Translations under genes and position numbers: made by a program | Shown here: positions 54,907-64,000 of the stretch, in pieces | Layout: each line of letters starts with the position of its first letter | How positions within the stretch are numbered: position 1 is the stretch's first letter | Assembly (NCBI GenBank): GCA_963978545.1 | Contig: OZ021722.1 | Coordinates: 5,770,001-5,834,000, forward strand | Direction: 5' to 3' | DNA: 64,000 bases | Source: Linyphia triangularis | Taxonomy: Eukaryota > Arthropoda > Arachnida > Araneae > Linyphiidae | Notes under the pieces: model-generated | Told to the model about the DNA's origin: nothing | Databases searched by the model: none | Seen by the model: only the letters and a program-made list of their open reading frames with translations

Positions 54907-57900
54907 GAAAATACTTTTGTAATTAAAGGAAGTTTTTTTTTTTTAATTGTAAGTAATTTTTTTAACATGGGATTCCAAAAAAGAAACGACCAACTGATGC
55001 TATAAAGAACATCGTTTTTTAGCCATAAACGGTAAAATAATTTAAAATTGTTGGACTTACTTTCCATAAGGCCAGTAATGTCCATGCCTAGGGCCCCCGA
55101 ATTTTCGAGCTCTCCAACTTTCCTCACAATAAATGTTTCCTTTGCTATAATGTATGTAATTGGAATTGAATTTTTTTTTGAAACTATCAATATTATTTTC
55201 TCCACACTTTATTACTGTTCTAAAATTTGATAATCTATTTCAATAGTTCTTTAGTTAATAAAAATATTAATGTCTTCACATTAATTTAATCAAGGCTGTA
55301 ATAAAAATTGCAATTTATATTCAAACAACACCAACAATCATCAACCGGGAGGGGGGGGGGGGGCATCTATAGTAATTGGTTTTCGAAATCGGGTCCTAAG
55401 CGGCATTAAACATTTTTTTAATTTACAATATTAAATAAACTCATTTTCAAATTTCGATGATAAATAAAATATTTTTTTTGCAATAGCAAAAATGGATAAA
55501 ACGTCATATTTTAGGGAACGCATACTCATATGCACGAAAAGTCGAAGAACGTTGTTGTAGATGACCCCGCAAAAAATCATTTTAAACAGAAATAAAGAAA
55601 ATTGGGAACGAGATTACATGAATGCAAAGAAGGATCTTTATTCTAAAACATTTCCTTTAAAATAGAGCCATACTTTGAATTTTATAAATGCGTACTGTAC
55701 ACATTAATGCCAGATAACGTATGACTTAAGTTTTGATGGATAAGACACGTCTTAATTTTGAGGAAAGAAACTTGGATGTATGAGTAATGGCTTTTTATTT
55801 CGTATAGCTTTGAGGTAATGGTATGCTAGACACGTTTAGTTGACCCATCCAAAATATCAATTAGTGACATTGCGCGTGTCACTTCCTAGTAAAGTTAAAG
55901 CAAAAGTACTTCCTAATTTGCCAAAAATATGCTTATTAATCATGTTCATATCTGAGTACATTGCGAATAATGATGTTTTACATTCCTCTGATCTTATCGT
56001 ATTGAGTTATGTAACTTTGTAACGTTAGTACAAGTTTTAAATAATGAATTAATGGCGAATGGATAGAACAGGTACAATCATTATTTAAAACAAGATCTTT
56101 GATAAAGAAGTGACGGTGAATGAATAAAATAGGAACAATGGATAGGTGTCAAAATTTCCCACACGCGTTTAGGGATTTTGAAAGATGGGTTAGAAGGAAA
56201 TTATCTAAATTGAATATCATTTTATAAGGACATTAATTTTAGTTATTAAAATGCAGAACTTAAAAAAAACGTTTGTACGCTCTTCGTCTTATTTTTTGCA
56301 ATAAAGTCTATTCAGACACGAACCTACAGCTTGCCTTTCAATTATGGAAGTAATACTACATTTTTCAATTGAGGTAGCACGATGTCGGACTGAATTCCAT
56401 AACAGTGAATGCCAAGCAAAATAAATTGCTTACATTTGCGTACCTTTTCGCTAAATTACATCAACAAGACTTGTCTAGTAAGTAGTGTGTGTATGATGGT
56501 TTAGTGGTGTGCAAAATCGATATTATTGTTGCAAAAAAAATTGTGGATACAATTTTGATAAATATTAATAAATAATTTAAATTTAATAAATAATTTAAAT
56601 TTAATAAATAATTTAAATTTAATAAATAATTTAAATTTAATAAATAATTTAAATTTAATAAATAATTTAATAAATATTAAGTTCTATTTGTGATATGACG
56701 TAACTCTGAGTCTGAGCAGTAATTTCGACTGATGATAATTTAAGCTTATTTTAAAATCCTGAGGTATTTAAAGTAGTAAGGCACTGTAAAGTAACATGCC
56801 TTTTGTGTTTTTGCAACTATAACGAAAGCAATACAGGGTGGCCACAAAATTCAGGAAAAAAAGTTCACTGATCATTCTCTGATTTCCCTGACAGATTTTT
56901 ACAAAATTCCCTGATTTTAGGGCAAACTTTATTCTAAATTTCCCCAATTTCCTTAGGTTTTCCTAAGTCAACATATCAATTTCATATGTCTAGACACTCT
57001 GATCATATAGAACATGTATTCTAAAGAGATAATATGCAATTTTTTTAAAAAATAGTGTTGCTGGTAATGAAAAGTTTAAATTATTCCGTAACTTTTTAAC
57101 TTCTAATGGCTTACCACTGCAAATCTCCATGTAAATAGCGCCTAAAATATGGATGAACGTGCCTTAAACAATACAAAATTTCCCTGATTTTCATGAAGTT
57201 TTAAAAAGTTCCCTGACACATCCCTGATTTTTTCCAGAATCAGAAAGCTCCCTGACATTTCCCTGATTTCCAGGTTTTCCCGGTTCTGTGGCCTCTCTGT
57301 AATACATTTTCACAATTGCTCATAACAAAATAAAAGTAAACAAAGTACACTCGAATCATCTAAAATCTCAGGTTTAAAATCTTAAACACAAGACTAATTG
57401 GTGACAGTTTGGTAGGATCGACAGGAACGCAAACACGTTGAGGGTTTGTAGGAACTTGGAAAGGATCTTAGGATTTGTATATACATGGTCCGGCTATTAT
57501 TGGACAAGACAACTGCGGAAACCTACGAAATGTTAAAACAAGTTTACGGCGATGAAGCATTATTCCTCTCAAGAACTTTTGAATGGTTTAAACGCTTTCG
57601 GGACGGGTGCGAAAGCGTCGAAGATGATCCATACACAGGTCGTTCGGAATGGACGCCGGAAGCAATTGAAAAAGTTCGCGATATGGTGAAATGTGATCGT
57701 CGATTGACTATTCGAGTACTCGCCGATGAATTGAACATGGACAAAGAGACGGTTCGGCGAATTTTGACGCAAGACCTAAGCAAACGCAAGATTTGTCCCT
57801 CACCATTTAAGGGACGAACAAAAGCAATTGAGACTGGACGCATGTGGCGAACTTATCGACAACGCTGATAGTGACCCTGTGTACCTGGATAGGATACCCA

Positions 57901-60900
57901 ATTTGAAGCAAAATTTAATGTTAATTTTTTTCTCCATTTCACTTGGACAACAGGAATTTAGGAGCTACGTTTTAATGCGCCTTTCCACGAGAACCACTTA
58001 CTTCAGAATGGTGCCGATTGCACTGCACATGCGCAAGAAACCGCTCTTCAATATGCAATCATTAGCGCCATCTTCCGGCTTTTCGTTCTCCTACAGTTAC
58101 GTCAGTCCTGGAAATTAATAGCCGGACCTTGTATTATGATGATGATGTCTACAATGTGTTGGCTTTTTTTGGAGGATTTCGGTCGTTCTCGAACCCAAGG
58201 TTTTGTGTTGTTCAGGAGGGGAAGAAGATTTAAAGTCATCTGGACTGCTTTATAAAAACAGTGTAGTGCAACATTTTTATGCTTCTATGCTTTATGTCTT
58301 TAATGGTCGACTGCACTCGACACTTTTCTTTTAGTTTTATGGAAGAGTTGGGTTAGAAAAATGAATCTAAGAATGATGACGAAAGCGTTTTTCATTTAAC
58401 CCTTTGCACTCCAGTGGCGCCTCTCAGGCACCACACGATTGGATGCCAAACCACGAGAGGACCATTAGGTGTGATGCGGAAATTCGATGCAAGGCCAATG
58501 ACTGTGTTTAGTTTCTATGAAGCAAATCCATAAACACCAGCCGAACCTAAAATGTCTCGAGTTGCTGATTCCTCCGGGCGAAAAAGGCCTGGAGTGCAAA
58601 GGGTTAAAACTATGCAACAACAGGAGCGAACTTGGTACTTGATAAAATATCTACCCAACGGAAAAATTCTTCTGGTTGAGCTCCAGGGAACCATCGAAAA
58701 GACTTTTGACATCACGAACTCCAACCCTTAATTTCCTCCAACATTCATTCATCACGGAAGCATCCGAATTTCTTTTTATCTTAATGCATCAATACATTCA
58801 ACGAACTACAAGCAACAGCATCTCTTCCCAATGCCGAAGGGGGGGGGGGGAGGGAGAGAAGAAGATGATGATGACCACAATGGAATGACGCATCTCATCA
58901 TCGCAGGATGTCATCAATTTTAATTGCGAGGAAGAAGAGGAAAGCATCGGATCACTTTTTTTTTTTTTGCGCAGAGGTCAAACGCGAGTGTCCTTGACTG
59001 CTGGGACAACAATTAAGGTCTTTTATCTGGACAGAGCGAGAGTGTAATAAAAAAAGAAAAAAAGTGAACCCTTTTGGCATTCGTCTCCTTGTTGAATTAT
59101 TAGACAATCTGTCATCTCCTGTCGTATCCATCACGGTTTCGTGGTATATTTGGGTTGGGATAGAACATCGTTTCTGTAATCTGAACTCTCGGTACTTGGG
59201 GCCTCGCAGGAGAAAATGTTAGAATTATTAAGAGATATTTGGGTGTACGATGACCTATTTCATTCCAATCTAAAAATACCCATATTTTTTTTATTTTTTT
59301 ATTAAGTAGTTATCAAATGCAATTATAGGAATAAGATTTACAATTTAGTCGTTCAAACTATTAAATCAATTAATCTTTCAGTGTGAAAGAAATGGAAAAA
59401 CTTTTTACAGACAGCAGCTTAGAGAAATAATATTTCTATATAGCTAACACACTTTTTAAGAAAAAGCCGTCCAATTGAGCTAATTTTTGATTTATGGACT
59501 GTTGGATGAACACACCAAGGTGTTGCATATCAAAAAGAATTTATTTGTTCACATCGCAAGCAAGTGGAGTATCTATGCTAGGTCCGCCATCTTGCATGCT
59601 ACATAAGCCTCAACGAAAAGTGGTTGAATACGACTTAAGATAAAATGTAATTTAGGTAGGATCTGAATGTCTTTTAGGTATGATCTGATGTAATTTAGGT
59701 ATGATCTGTACATAATTGCGTTATTATTTGTGCAAAATGCATAATTTCGTATAATATAGAACTGAGCAGTAACTTCCCCATTGAAAGGTGTTTTCGATCG
59801 TTGTGTAGCGACAAATGTGCCTTGTTTTGTTTTTTGGAACTACCAACTGTCTATTTCTGCCACTTATAAAGTGCTTAACACAGCCAAATACGTCTCGTAA
59901 TTTTGAGCATCTAGAAGAATACGAGATCGAAATCTTCTAGTGTAAACCCCTCTCTCCGACCTCACCACACATGCCGACCAAACGGTATAGTGGTTAGCGT
60001 GCTAGCTTCTAGACCGCGAGGTTGCGGGTTCCGAGTTCCGTGTTGGCATGGATGTTTGTAAATGTATGTTGGCTTGTCTAATGACGAATGTTTCGGCGCA
60101 TTATAGCCCTCGTGTTGCTGACGGCGCCAGATAATCTGAATACAACCAACCGACTTCACCACACCAACGAGAGGACATTGAGGCTACGACAGATTTAATG
60201 TGCACCAGCCCCCGTTAGGTACAAAACCGATATTTAGCGGACGGAGGCCCGAACCCACAACCCTCCGGTTATGAGCTCGATACTCTACCGCAGGGCTATC
60301 GGAGCCTGACAAATTTGTTTTTTGTTACTTTAAATTTGCTCTGTGTCAGTTGGCAACAAGCTCAATGCAAAATCTTTTGAGTGCATACCTTTAGTGAGGA
60401 ATCCATGCTTGATGAGTTGTGCTTCTACGAGTAACTTCGGCAGCAGGAGGCACATGGATGCTGCCAGGTGGATCAAGGGGGCTAAAGGACCCCCGTGCTT
60501 CCACAGCGACCTCAGCCACCGACAGTACTTCTTCTTCCTCAAGTTCTGGTACACCACCATGTCCGGTTCCTCGACGCCTACCTTCTGGCCATCGTTGGCG
60601 TAATTGCCAACCTGAAAAAAATTATGACAGGTATTTGTGATTGCTAGGTATTGTTAAGGGATACTGCTGTCTGTCTATCGAGACAATGGCTCCCGTCAGA
60701 TAGTCAGGAGGGTAGCTTTTGAAACAGTATTTGTTGGTTCAAGTTTAGGATGATTCATCTACACAATTGGTTTCCAAAATTTTTACAATACGGCGTATGT
60801 AGACGTTTCCCCTCCCTCTAGGATCTCCCGGTGGAAAATAGGGTAACATACAGCACTAGATAACCTGGCGGGAGTTGTTATTGTGGTAGACAGATAGTAT

Positions 60901-62215
60901 GCAGTTATATATTGATATTACTATTTTTAGTAATGTTTGGATTTTCATTGAAACTCTCTTAACTGACGTTAACTATGAAGAGATGTTTACACTCTGCCCT
61001 ATTTAAGATACATTAAGAAAAAGAGCTCTTGCAAAAGTTCACTCCCACAATTTTCACAAGACTTTAGAAATCACGAGAAAGTATTTTTTATTTTTTTTGC
61101 GACTTTCCAATTAAAACTAATCCCTAAAAAACATTTAAACAACCCAGGTATCATAGCGGTATTTGCCAATGTAGGAAACAAGGGTTCTGGTAAGATTTGT
61201 CACTCCATGACGAATCTCGAGCATCGCTCCAAAATACATGATTTTTTTTTTTTTTTTTTTTTTTTAAATAAGCATGTCAAAACCATCACAAAACATATTT
61301 TTTATCCCCTCTGTCATTTATTATGACACTAAATTTCAATTTTTATTATGAGGCGAAGCTGGTTAATGCGGTCATCGGGGCCTCGATCGTGGGACCTTTG
61401 GTTCTCGAGCCGAATATCTTGCCGCTATGCAAAAGGGTACTCAGCTGCATGGAAGCTTTTATCTGGTATTTAACCCTTTGCACTCCAGGCCTTTTTCGCG
61501 CGGAGGGACCAGCAACTCGAAACATTTTAGGTTCGGTTGGCGTTTACGGATTTTCTTCATGGAAACTAAACACAGTCATTGGCCTTGCATCAAATTTCCG
61601 CATCGAACCTAGAGGTCCTCTCGTGTTTCGGCATCCAATCGTGTGGCGCCTGAGTTCAAAGGGTTAAAGGCGACACCACATTTAAATCGCTGCATCAACA
61701 TTTCAAAACTTCCTGTATATTTTATCCAGCATTGGGCGAGATTGGGCGAAATCAGCAGCAACCGCCAGTCTGCAACTGTGTCCATGTCGGGATTGGTCAG
61801 TGTTGAGCCGACAGTAACTTATAATGCATTCAGGCAAATGAGAATTGGGGGGGGGGGAATACTTATCCACATTTAGAATACTCATTAATCTAATATAAAA
61901 AAAAAAAAATATTACTTTAGATATTTAAAAAAAAATCCTTACCTTCATGAGAGCCAAGATGACAAAAAACGGCATCAAGACCACAGCCACTCCGATAAAA
62001 GCCACATACGCATTGAGCTCGAAGTAAGGCTGGCCTTGAGGTGGCCAAGGCAGCGACACGTAGCGCGTGAACCTCTGGATGCTGGTGGCTATGATGTATA
62101 TCTGGAGCGCAAGGGCGAACACGCAGTACCACACTGACCACTGGCTATTGACAGACGGACGTTGGCAGTTGGGCTCGTGGGGAGCTTTGAGGAGGCGGGT
62201 TGTTGGAGGCACCAT
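52295..62215 (-). CDS. tinc: Protein tincar, multi-pass membrane protein, four coding exons
   Basis: The exons on the minus strand are 62215-61943, 60611-60389, 54603-53387 and 52906-52295. All GT/AG and phases agree, giving 2325 nt and 774 aa. Eight hydrophobic spans are visible: about residues 29-48, 67-90, 134-158, 222-243, 252-277, 299-322, 354-372 and 385-410. A long Ser/Lys-rich, presumably cytoplasmic tail follows. SVWYCVFALALQIY, FKV-type VGNYANDGQKVG, WKHGGPLAPLIHL and WRTDLDFLIAHKDRL fit arthropod tincar. In Drosophila tincar is an eight-span protein expressed in Tinman-positive cardioblasts and the eye; its biochemical role is unknown. The start is the first Met after an in-frame stop. 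The tail is shorter than in the fly. Introns of 1.3, 5.8 and 0.5 kb hold transposons only. Confidence 0.85.
53387..54603 (-). CDS. tinc: tincar exon 3 (large, spans TM4-TM8)
   Basis: 1217 nt encoding residues 166 (split) to 571. It begins GAVWRTDLDF, carries five membrane spans and ends EEVEEGLLSK. The acceptor ends TTTTACAG and the donor is GTAGAC. Large antisense frames over this exon are shadows. Confidence 0.88.
54604..56566. other. tincar intron 2, first part
   Basis: TA microsatellite at 54816-54901, a G-run near 55352 and AT-rich sequence. No other element recognised. Confidence 0.5.
54816..54901. repeat. (TA)n microsatellite
   Basis: About 42 TA units. Confidence 0.95.
56567..56670. 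repeat. 18-bp tandem repeat, about 5.7 units
   Basis: Unit AATAAATAATTTAAATTT, nearly perfect. AT-only. Confidence 0.92.
56834..57299. mobile_element. MITE with CAGGGTGGCCAC ends, copy 2
   Basis: Collinear with 41649-42102: CAGGGTGGCCACAAAATTC at the left, repeated TTCCCTGATTTCC blocks, and GTGGCCTCTCTG at the right. Confidence 0.7.
57484..58131 (+). pseudogene. mariner transposon, internally deleted and frameshifted
   Basis: TA-flanked (57482-57483 and 58132-58133), with ends CATGGTCCGGCTATT and, inverted, CAAGGTCCGGCTATT. The frame at 57485-57868 encodes the transposase helix-turn-helix domain (TYEMLKQVYGDEALFLSRTF, WFKRFRDG, NMDKETVRRIL). Translation continues in the next frame (RLDACGELIDNADSDPVYLD) after a frameshift near 57830, then stops. 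The D,D(34)D catalytic part is deleted. The apparent ATG lies in the terminal repeat, so the normal N-terminus has also been lost. Confidence 0.9.
58400..58603 (+). mobile_element. piggyBac-like MITE, copy 2
   Basis: A 204-bp near-identical relative of 20308-20511, flanked by TTAA at 58396-58399 and 58604-58607. It lies in tincar intron 2. Confidence 0.92.
58608..59956. other. tincar intron 2, later part
   Basis: G-run near 58840, purine-rich and pyrimidine-rich patches. No gene or repeat family recognised. Confidence 0.45.
59973..60150 (+). mobile_element. SINE S1, copy 12
   Basis: Full copy. The 14-bp flanks CGACCTCACCACAC (59957-59970) and CGACTTCACCACAC (60151-60164) differ at one base. 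Confidence 0.92.
60193..60307 (-). mobile_element. tRNA-derived SINE head, Met-type (S4)
   Basis: The minus strand reads GGCTCCGATAGCCCTGCGG, AGAGTATCGAGCTCATAACC and GGGTTCGGGCCTCCG. The layout is tRNA-like with a CAT anticodon position. Arms are imperfect and it continues into unrelated sequence, so it is a SINE relic and not a gene. Confidence 0.6.
60389..60611 (-). CDS. tinc: tincar exon 2
   Basis: Encodes residues 92-165 plus the first base of codon 166: VGNYANDGQKVGVEEPD, then the third membrane span, ending HGFLTK. The acceptor is a T-rich tract ending CAG and the donor reads GTATGCAC. Confidence 0.88.
60612..61471. other. tincar intron 1, part
   Basis: T-run at 61240-61265. No feature besides the MITE that follows. 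Confidence 0.45.
61476..61663 (-). mobile_element. piggyBac-like MITE, copy 3
   Basis: A 188-bp copy in reverse orientation, flanked by TTAA at 61472-61475 and 61664-61667. More diverged than the other two, with its right end reading GAGTTCAAAGGG. Confidence 0.88.
61943..62215 (-). CDS. tinc: tincar exon 1 (coding start)
   Basis: Encodes residues 1-91. The ATG is at 62213-62215 (MVPPTTRLLKAPHEPNCQRP) with an in-frame TAG upstream. Two membrane spans. The donor is GTAAGGAT. Confidence 0.85.
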
Positions 62216-62375
62216 TTTCAAGGAGGAGATCTAACTACCACTAACAAGGCTGCATGTCTATTCCGTGTGTTTTGGGGTGTCTGGAAAGGAAAACGATGAA
62301 AGATTAAGTAGGGTACAAGAAGGTGTTTCGTTATTGACGAGAAACGGGATTAGGGTGCAGAGAAGAAGATATTTT
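62216..62375. other. Upstream flank of the tincar coding start
   Basis: 5' UTR or intron before the start codon. A TTTCCAG-type acceptor is possible near 62285, which would place the first exon further upstream. Confidence 0.3.
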
Positions 62376-63125
62376 TAAATCCTTTATATTAACTTCGATT
62401 TTGTTTGTTTGTCCCTCTGTTTATTTATTTGTTTGTTTATCACTCTTTTATTTTTTTTTATTTGTTGGTCACTCTGTTTGTTTGTTACCGCTCAAATCTG
62501 TGAAAGCCTAATTGTCCCAGCCGACCAAACGGTGTAGTGGTTAGCGTGCTAGCTTCTAGACCACGAGGTTGCGGGTTCCGAGTCCCGTGTTAGGCATGGG
62601 TGTTTGTAAATGTATGTTGGCTTGTCTAATGACGAATGTTTCGGTGCATTATAGCCCTCGTGTTGCTGACGGCGCCAGATAATCTGAAAACAACCAACCA
62701 ACCTAATTGTCCCACTTTTCCGTCATCTGATCGGATTGAAACTTGGGCTGATAGATTCGATGTCGATGCATCTATCACAAAACAGGTCGCTTTTACACAC
62801 GTTTCTATGATCGACTAATGAATGCCATTCAACCGATCACGGTTGAAACTCTTTCCTGTTGCCAAACTTATTTTAATTGGAACAAATAATAGATATTTGG
62901 ACTTGATTGCATAAATTCACGTTCATTTTTGATAAAAAACATTTCGAAACGTAGTTTGCCTCATATTTTGCTTTTAGGGGTGTTTTTACTGTTTAAAATT
63001 AGATGCAAACACCAAGCATACTCTGACAACAGAATCTTCGCTATTTAATGATTATAAAAATTGGCAATACATATGAAGGATTTATGGTAAAAACTTTGTT
63101 TTTAACGTTATATTTTCTTTAAAAG
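62376..63125 (+). repeat. Dispersed repeat family R3, copy 4 (split by SINE)
   Basis: Begins TAAATCCTTTATATTAACTT. After the SINE it continues with a CTTGGGCTGATAGATTCGA block, TCATATTTTGCTTTTAG and an end near ATATGAAGGATTTATGG. Confidence 0.65.
62520..62701 (+). mobile_element. SINE S1, copy 13
   Basis: Full copy with perfect 13-bp flanks CCTAATTGTCCCA at 62507-62519 and 62702-62714. Inserted in R3. Confidence 0.95.
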
Positions 63126-63167
63126 TTAAGGGTAGTCAACCTAAGAACATAATACCTTCACAAGAGT

Positions 63168-63345
63168 GACGACCAAACGGTATAGTGGTTAGCGTGCTAG
63201 CTTCTAGACCGCGAGGTTACGGGTTCCGAGTCCCGTGTTAGGCATGGGTGTTTGTAAATGTATGTTGGCTTGTCTAATGACGAATGTTTCGGAGCATTAT
63301 AGCCCTCGTGTTGCTGACGGTGCCAGATAATCTGAAAACAACCAA
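63168..63345 (+). mobile_element. SINE S1, copy 14
   Basis: Full copy with perfect 13-bp flanks CCTTCACAAGAGT at 63155-63167 and 63346-63358. Confidence 0.95.
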
Positions 63346-63358
63346 CCTTCACAAGAGT

Positions 63359-64000
63359 CAATATTAAAAGTTGACTAATTTTAAGCACTGATCATGGGAT
63401 TACGTTTGTAAGTTTACAAGAAATGTCGTTGTAGAAAACGTTGTTGAAAATAATTGTTTTATGCGACCAGAATATGAAAATGCAACATTTAAGAGTAGAC
63501 TAATGTATAAATTTACAAAATTTTAGTTTCGTACAAATACGTTTCGCTATACGATTCATATTCTTAAACTAATAGAAATTTAAGTGCACCAACAATTTCA
63601 AATTTAAGTTTTATAAAAAGTATTTAGATTGCAAAAGCGATATTTTGCTGACTATAATCATAAATTGTGAACAGCTTTTTCAAAGTCGTATTGATTTTTA
63701 TTAAGAAATATTGGATTAGGACATTACGAGTAATTTAACAAATAATTTCTGACACTTTTCAAAAATTTAGATTGGTTGGTGTTTTTGTGGCGTAAAAGCA
63801 TCACAAGTCCCACAATGCGCACGTCAAGAATGGACATTTCCTGCATATTTTTTTTTATTCAATTTTAAATGTTTCGAAAAGGCCATAAACACACAAATTT
63901 GTGCTCACTAAACTTTTTTTTTTTTTAAATTTGCATTCAAAGTTTGCTTGTTAGTTTTGGTGGAAAAAACGATTCATTCGGCTCGAATTGAATGTGAAGT
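63359..64000. other. Spacer with a SINE-tail-like fragment
   Basis: At 63772-63825 the reading TTGGTTGGTGTTTTTG, GGCGTAAAAGCATCACAAG, ACAATGCGC resembles the conserved tail block of the SINE and R2 families. Otherwise AT-rich, no gene. Confidence 0.4.

Noticed and set aside
59973..60050. tRNA-like sequences at the SINE heads as functional tRNA genes
   Set aside because: Repeated 14 times with the same non-tRNA body attached, imperfect arms; these are SINE heads.

Overview
The window reads as an arthropod nuclear genome, probably a chelicerate such as a spider. The base composition is very AT-rich. Two host genes have small exons split by multi-kilobase introns, and nearly all remaining recognisable DNA is transposon-derived. 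One host gene matches tincar, a membrane protein known from arthropods. No bacterial features, CRISPR arrays, functional tRNA genes or functional rRNA genes are visible. The chelicerate assignment is an inference.

Region by region: (1) 2.97-15.13 kb, minus strand: a complete five-exon short-chain dehydrogenase/reductase gene of the DHRS11 type (254 aa). Its introns hold a hAT relic, a jockey-like LINE relic, stacked terminal-inverted-repeat elements, several SINEs, a Tc1 relic, a degenerate 18S rRNA fragment and a long foldback element. (2) 15.1-27.3 kb: no recognised gene. It contains a ~300-bp repeat array, a 700-bp solo LTR, two Helitron-like elements, a Tc1 relic and two kinds of TTAA-flanked elements. 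(3) 27.3-32.9 kb: a nearly intact Ty3/Gypsy retrotransposon (minus strand, similar LTRs, 5-bp target duplication) inserted inside an older hAT element that has its own 8-bp duplication. (4) 33.4-34.8 kb, plus strand: two small exons that can be spliced to end in one C2H2 zinc finger. (5) 34.8-52.3 kb: minisatellites, a Tc3-like relic and a cluster of hAT elements, including a 2.16-kb element with broken transposase frames and perfect 8-bp duplications. (6) 52.3-62.2 kb, minus strand: a four-exon gene for a 774-aa, eight-membrane-span protein that I identify as tincar. Its introns hold a mariner relic, two piggyBac-like MITEs, SINEs and simple repeats.

One tRNA-derived SINE family dominates, with 14 copies. 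Most are bounded by 9-14 bp target-site duplications and all end in a short AACC-type tail. Several other repeat families share a related block near that tail. Repeats are often nested, and other copies in the window act as empty-site references, so the insertion order can be read directly.

The two clear host genes are unrelated in function: a cytosolic NADP-type oxidoreductase and a multi-pass membrane protein. Nothing suggests they act together. I found no wholly new gene system. The most unusual items are the shared SINE tail block, the 18S-derived fragment beside a SINE tail, the TATCGATA-rich hAT element, and the short zinc-finger exon pair.
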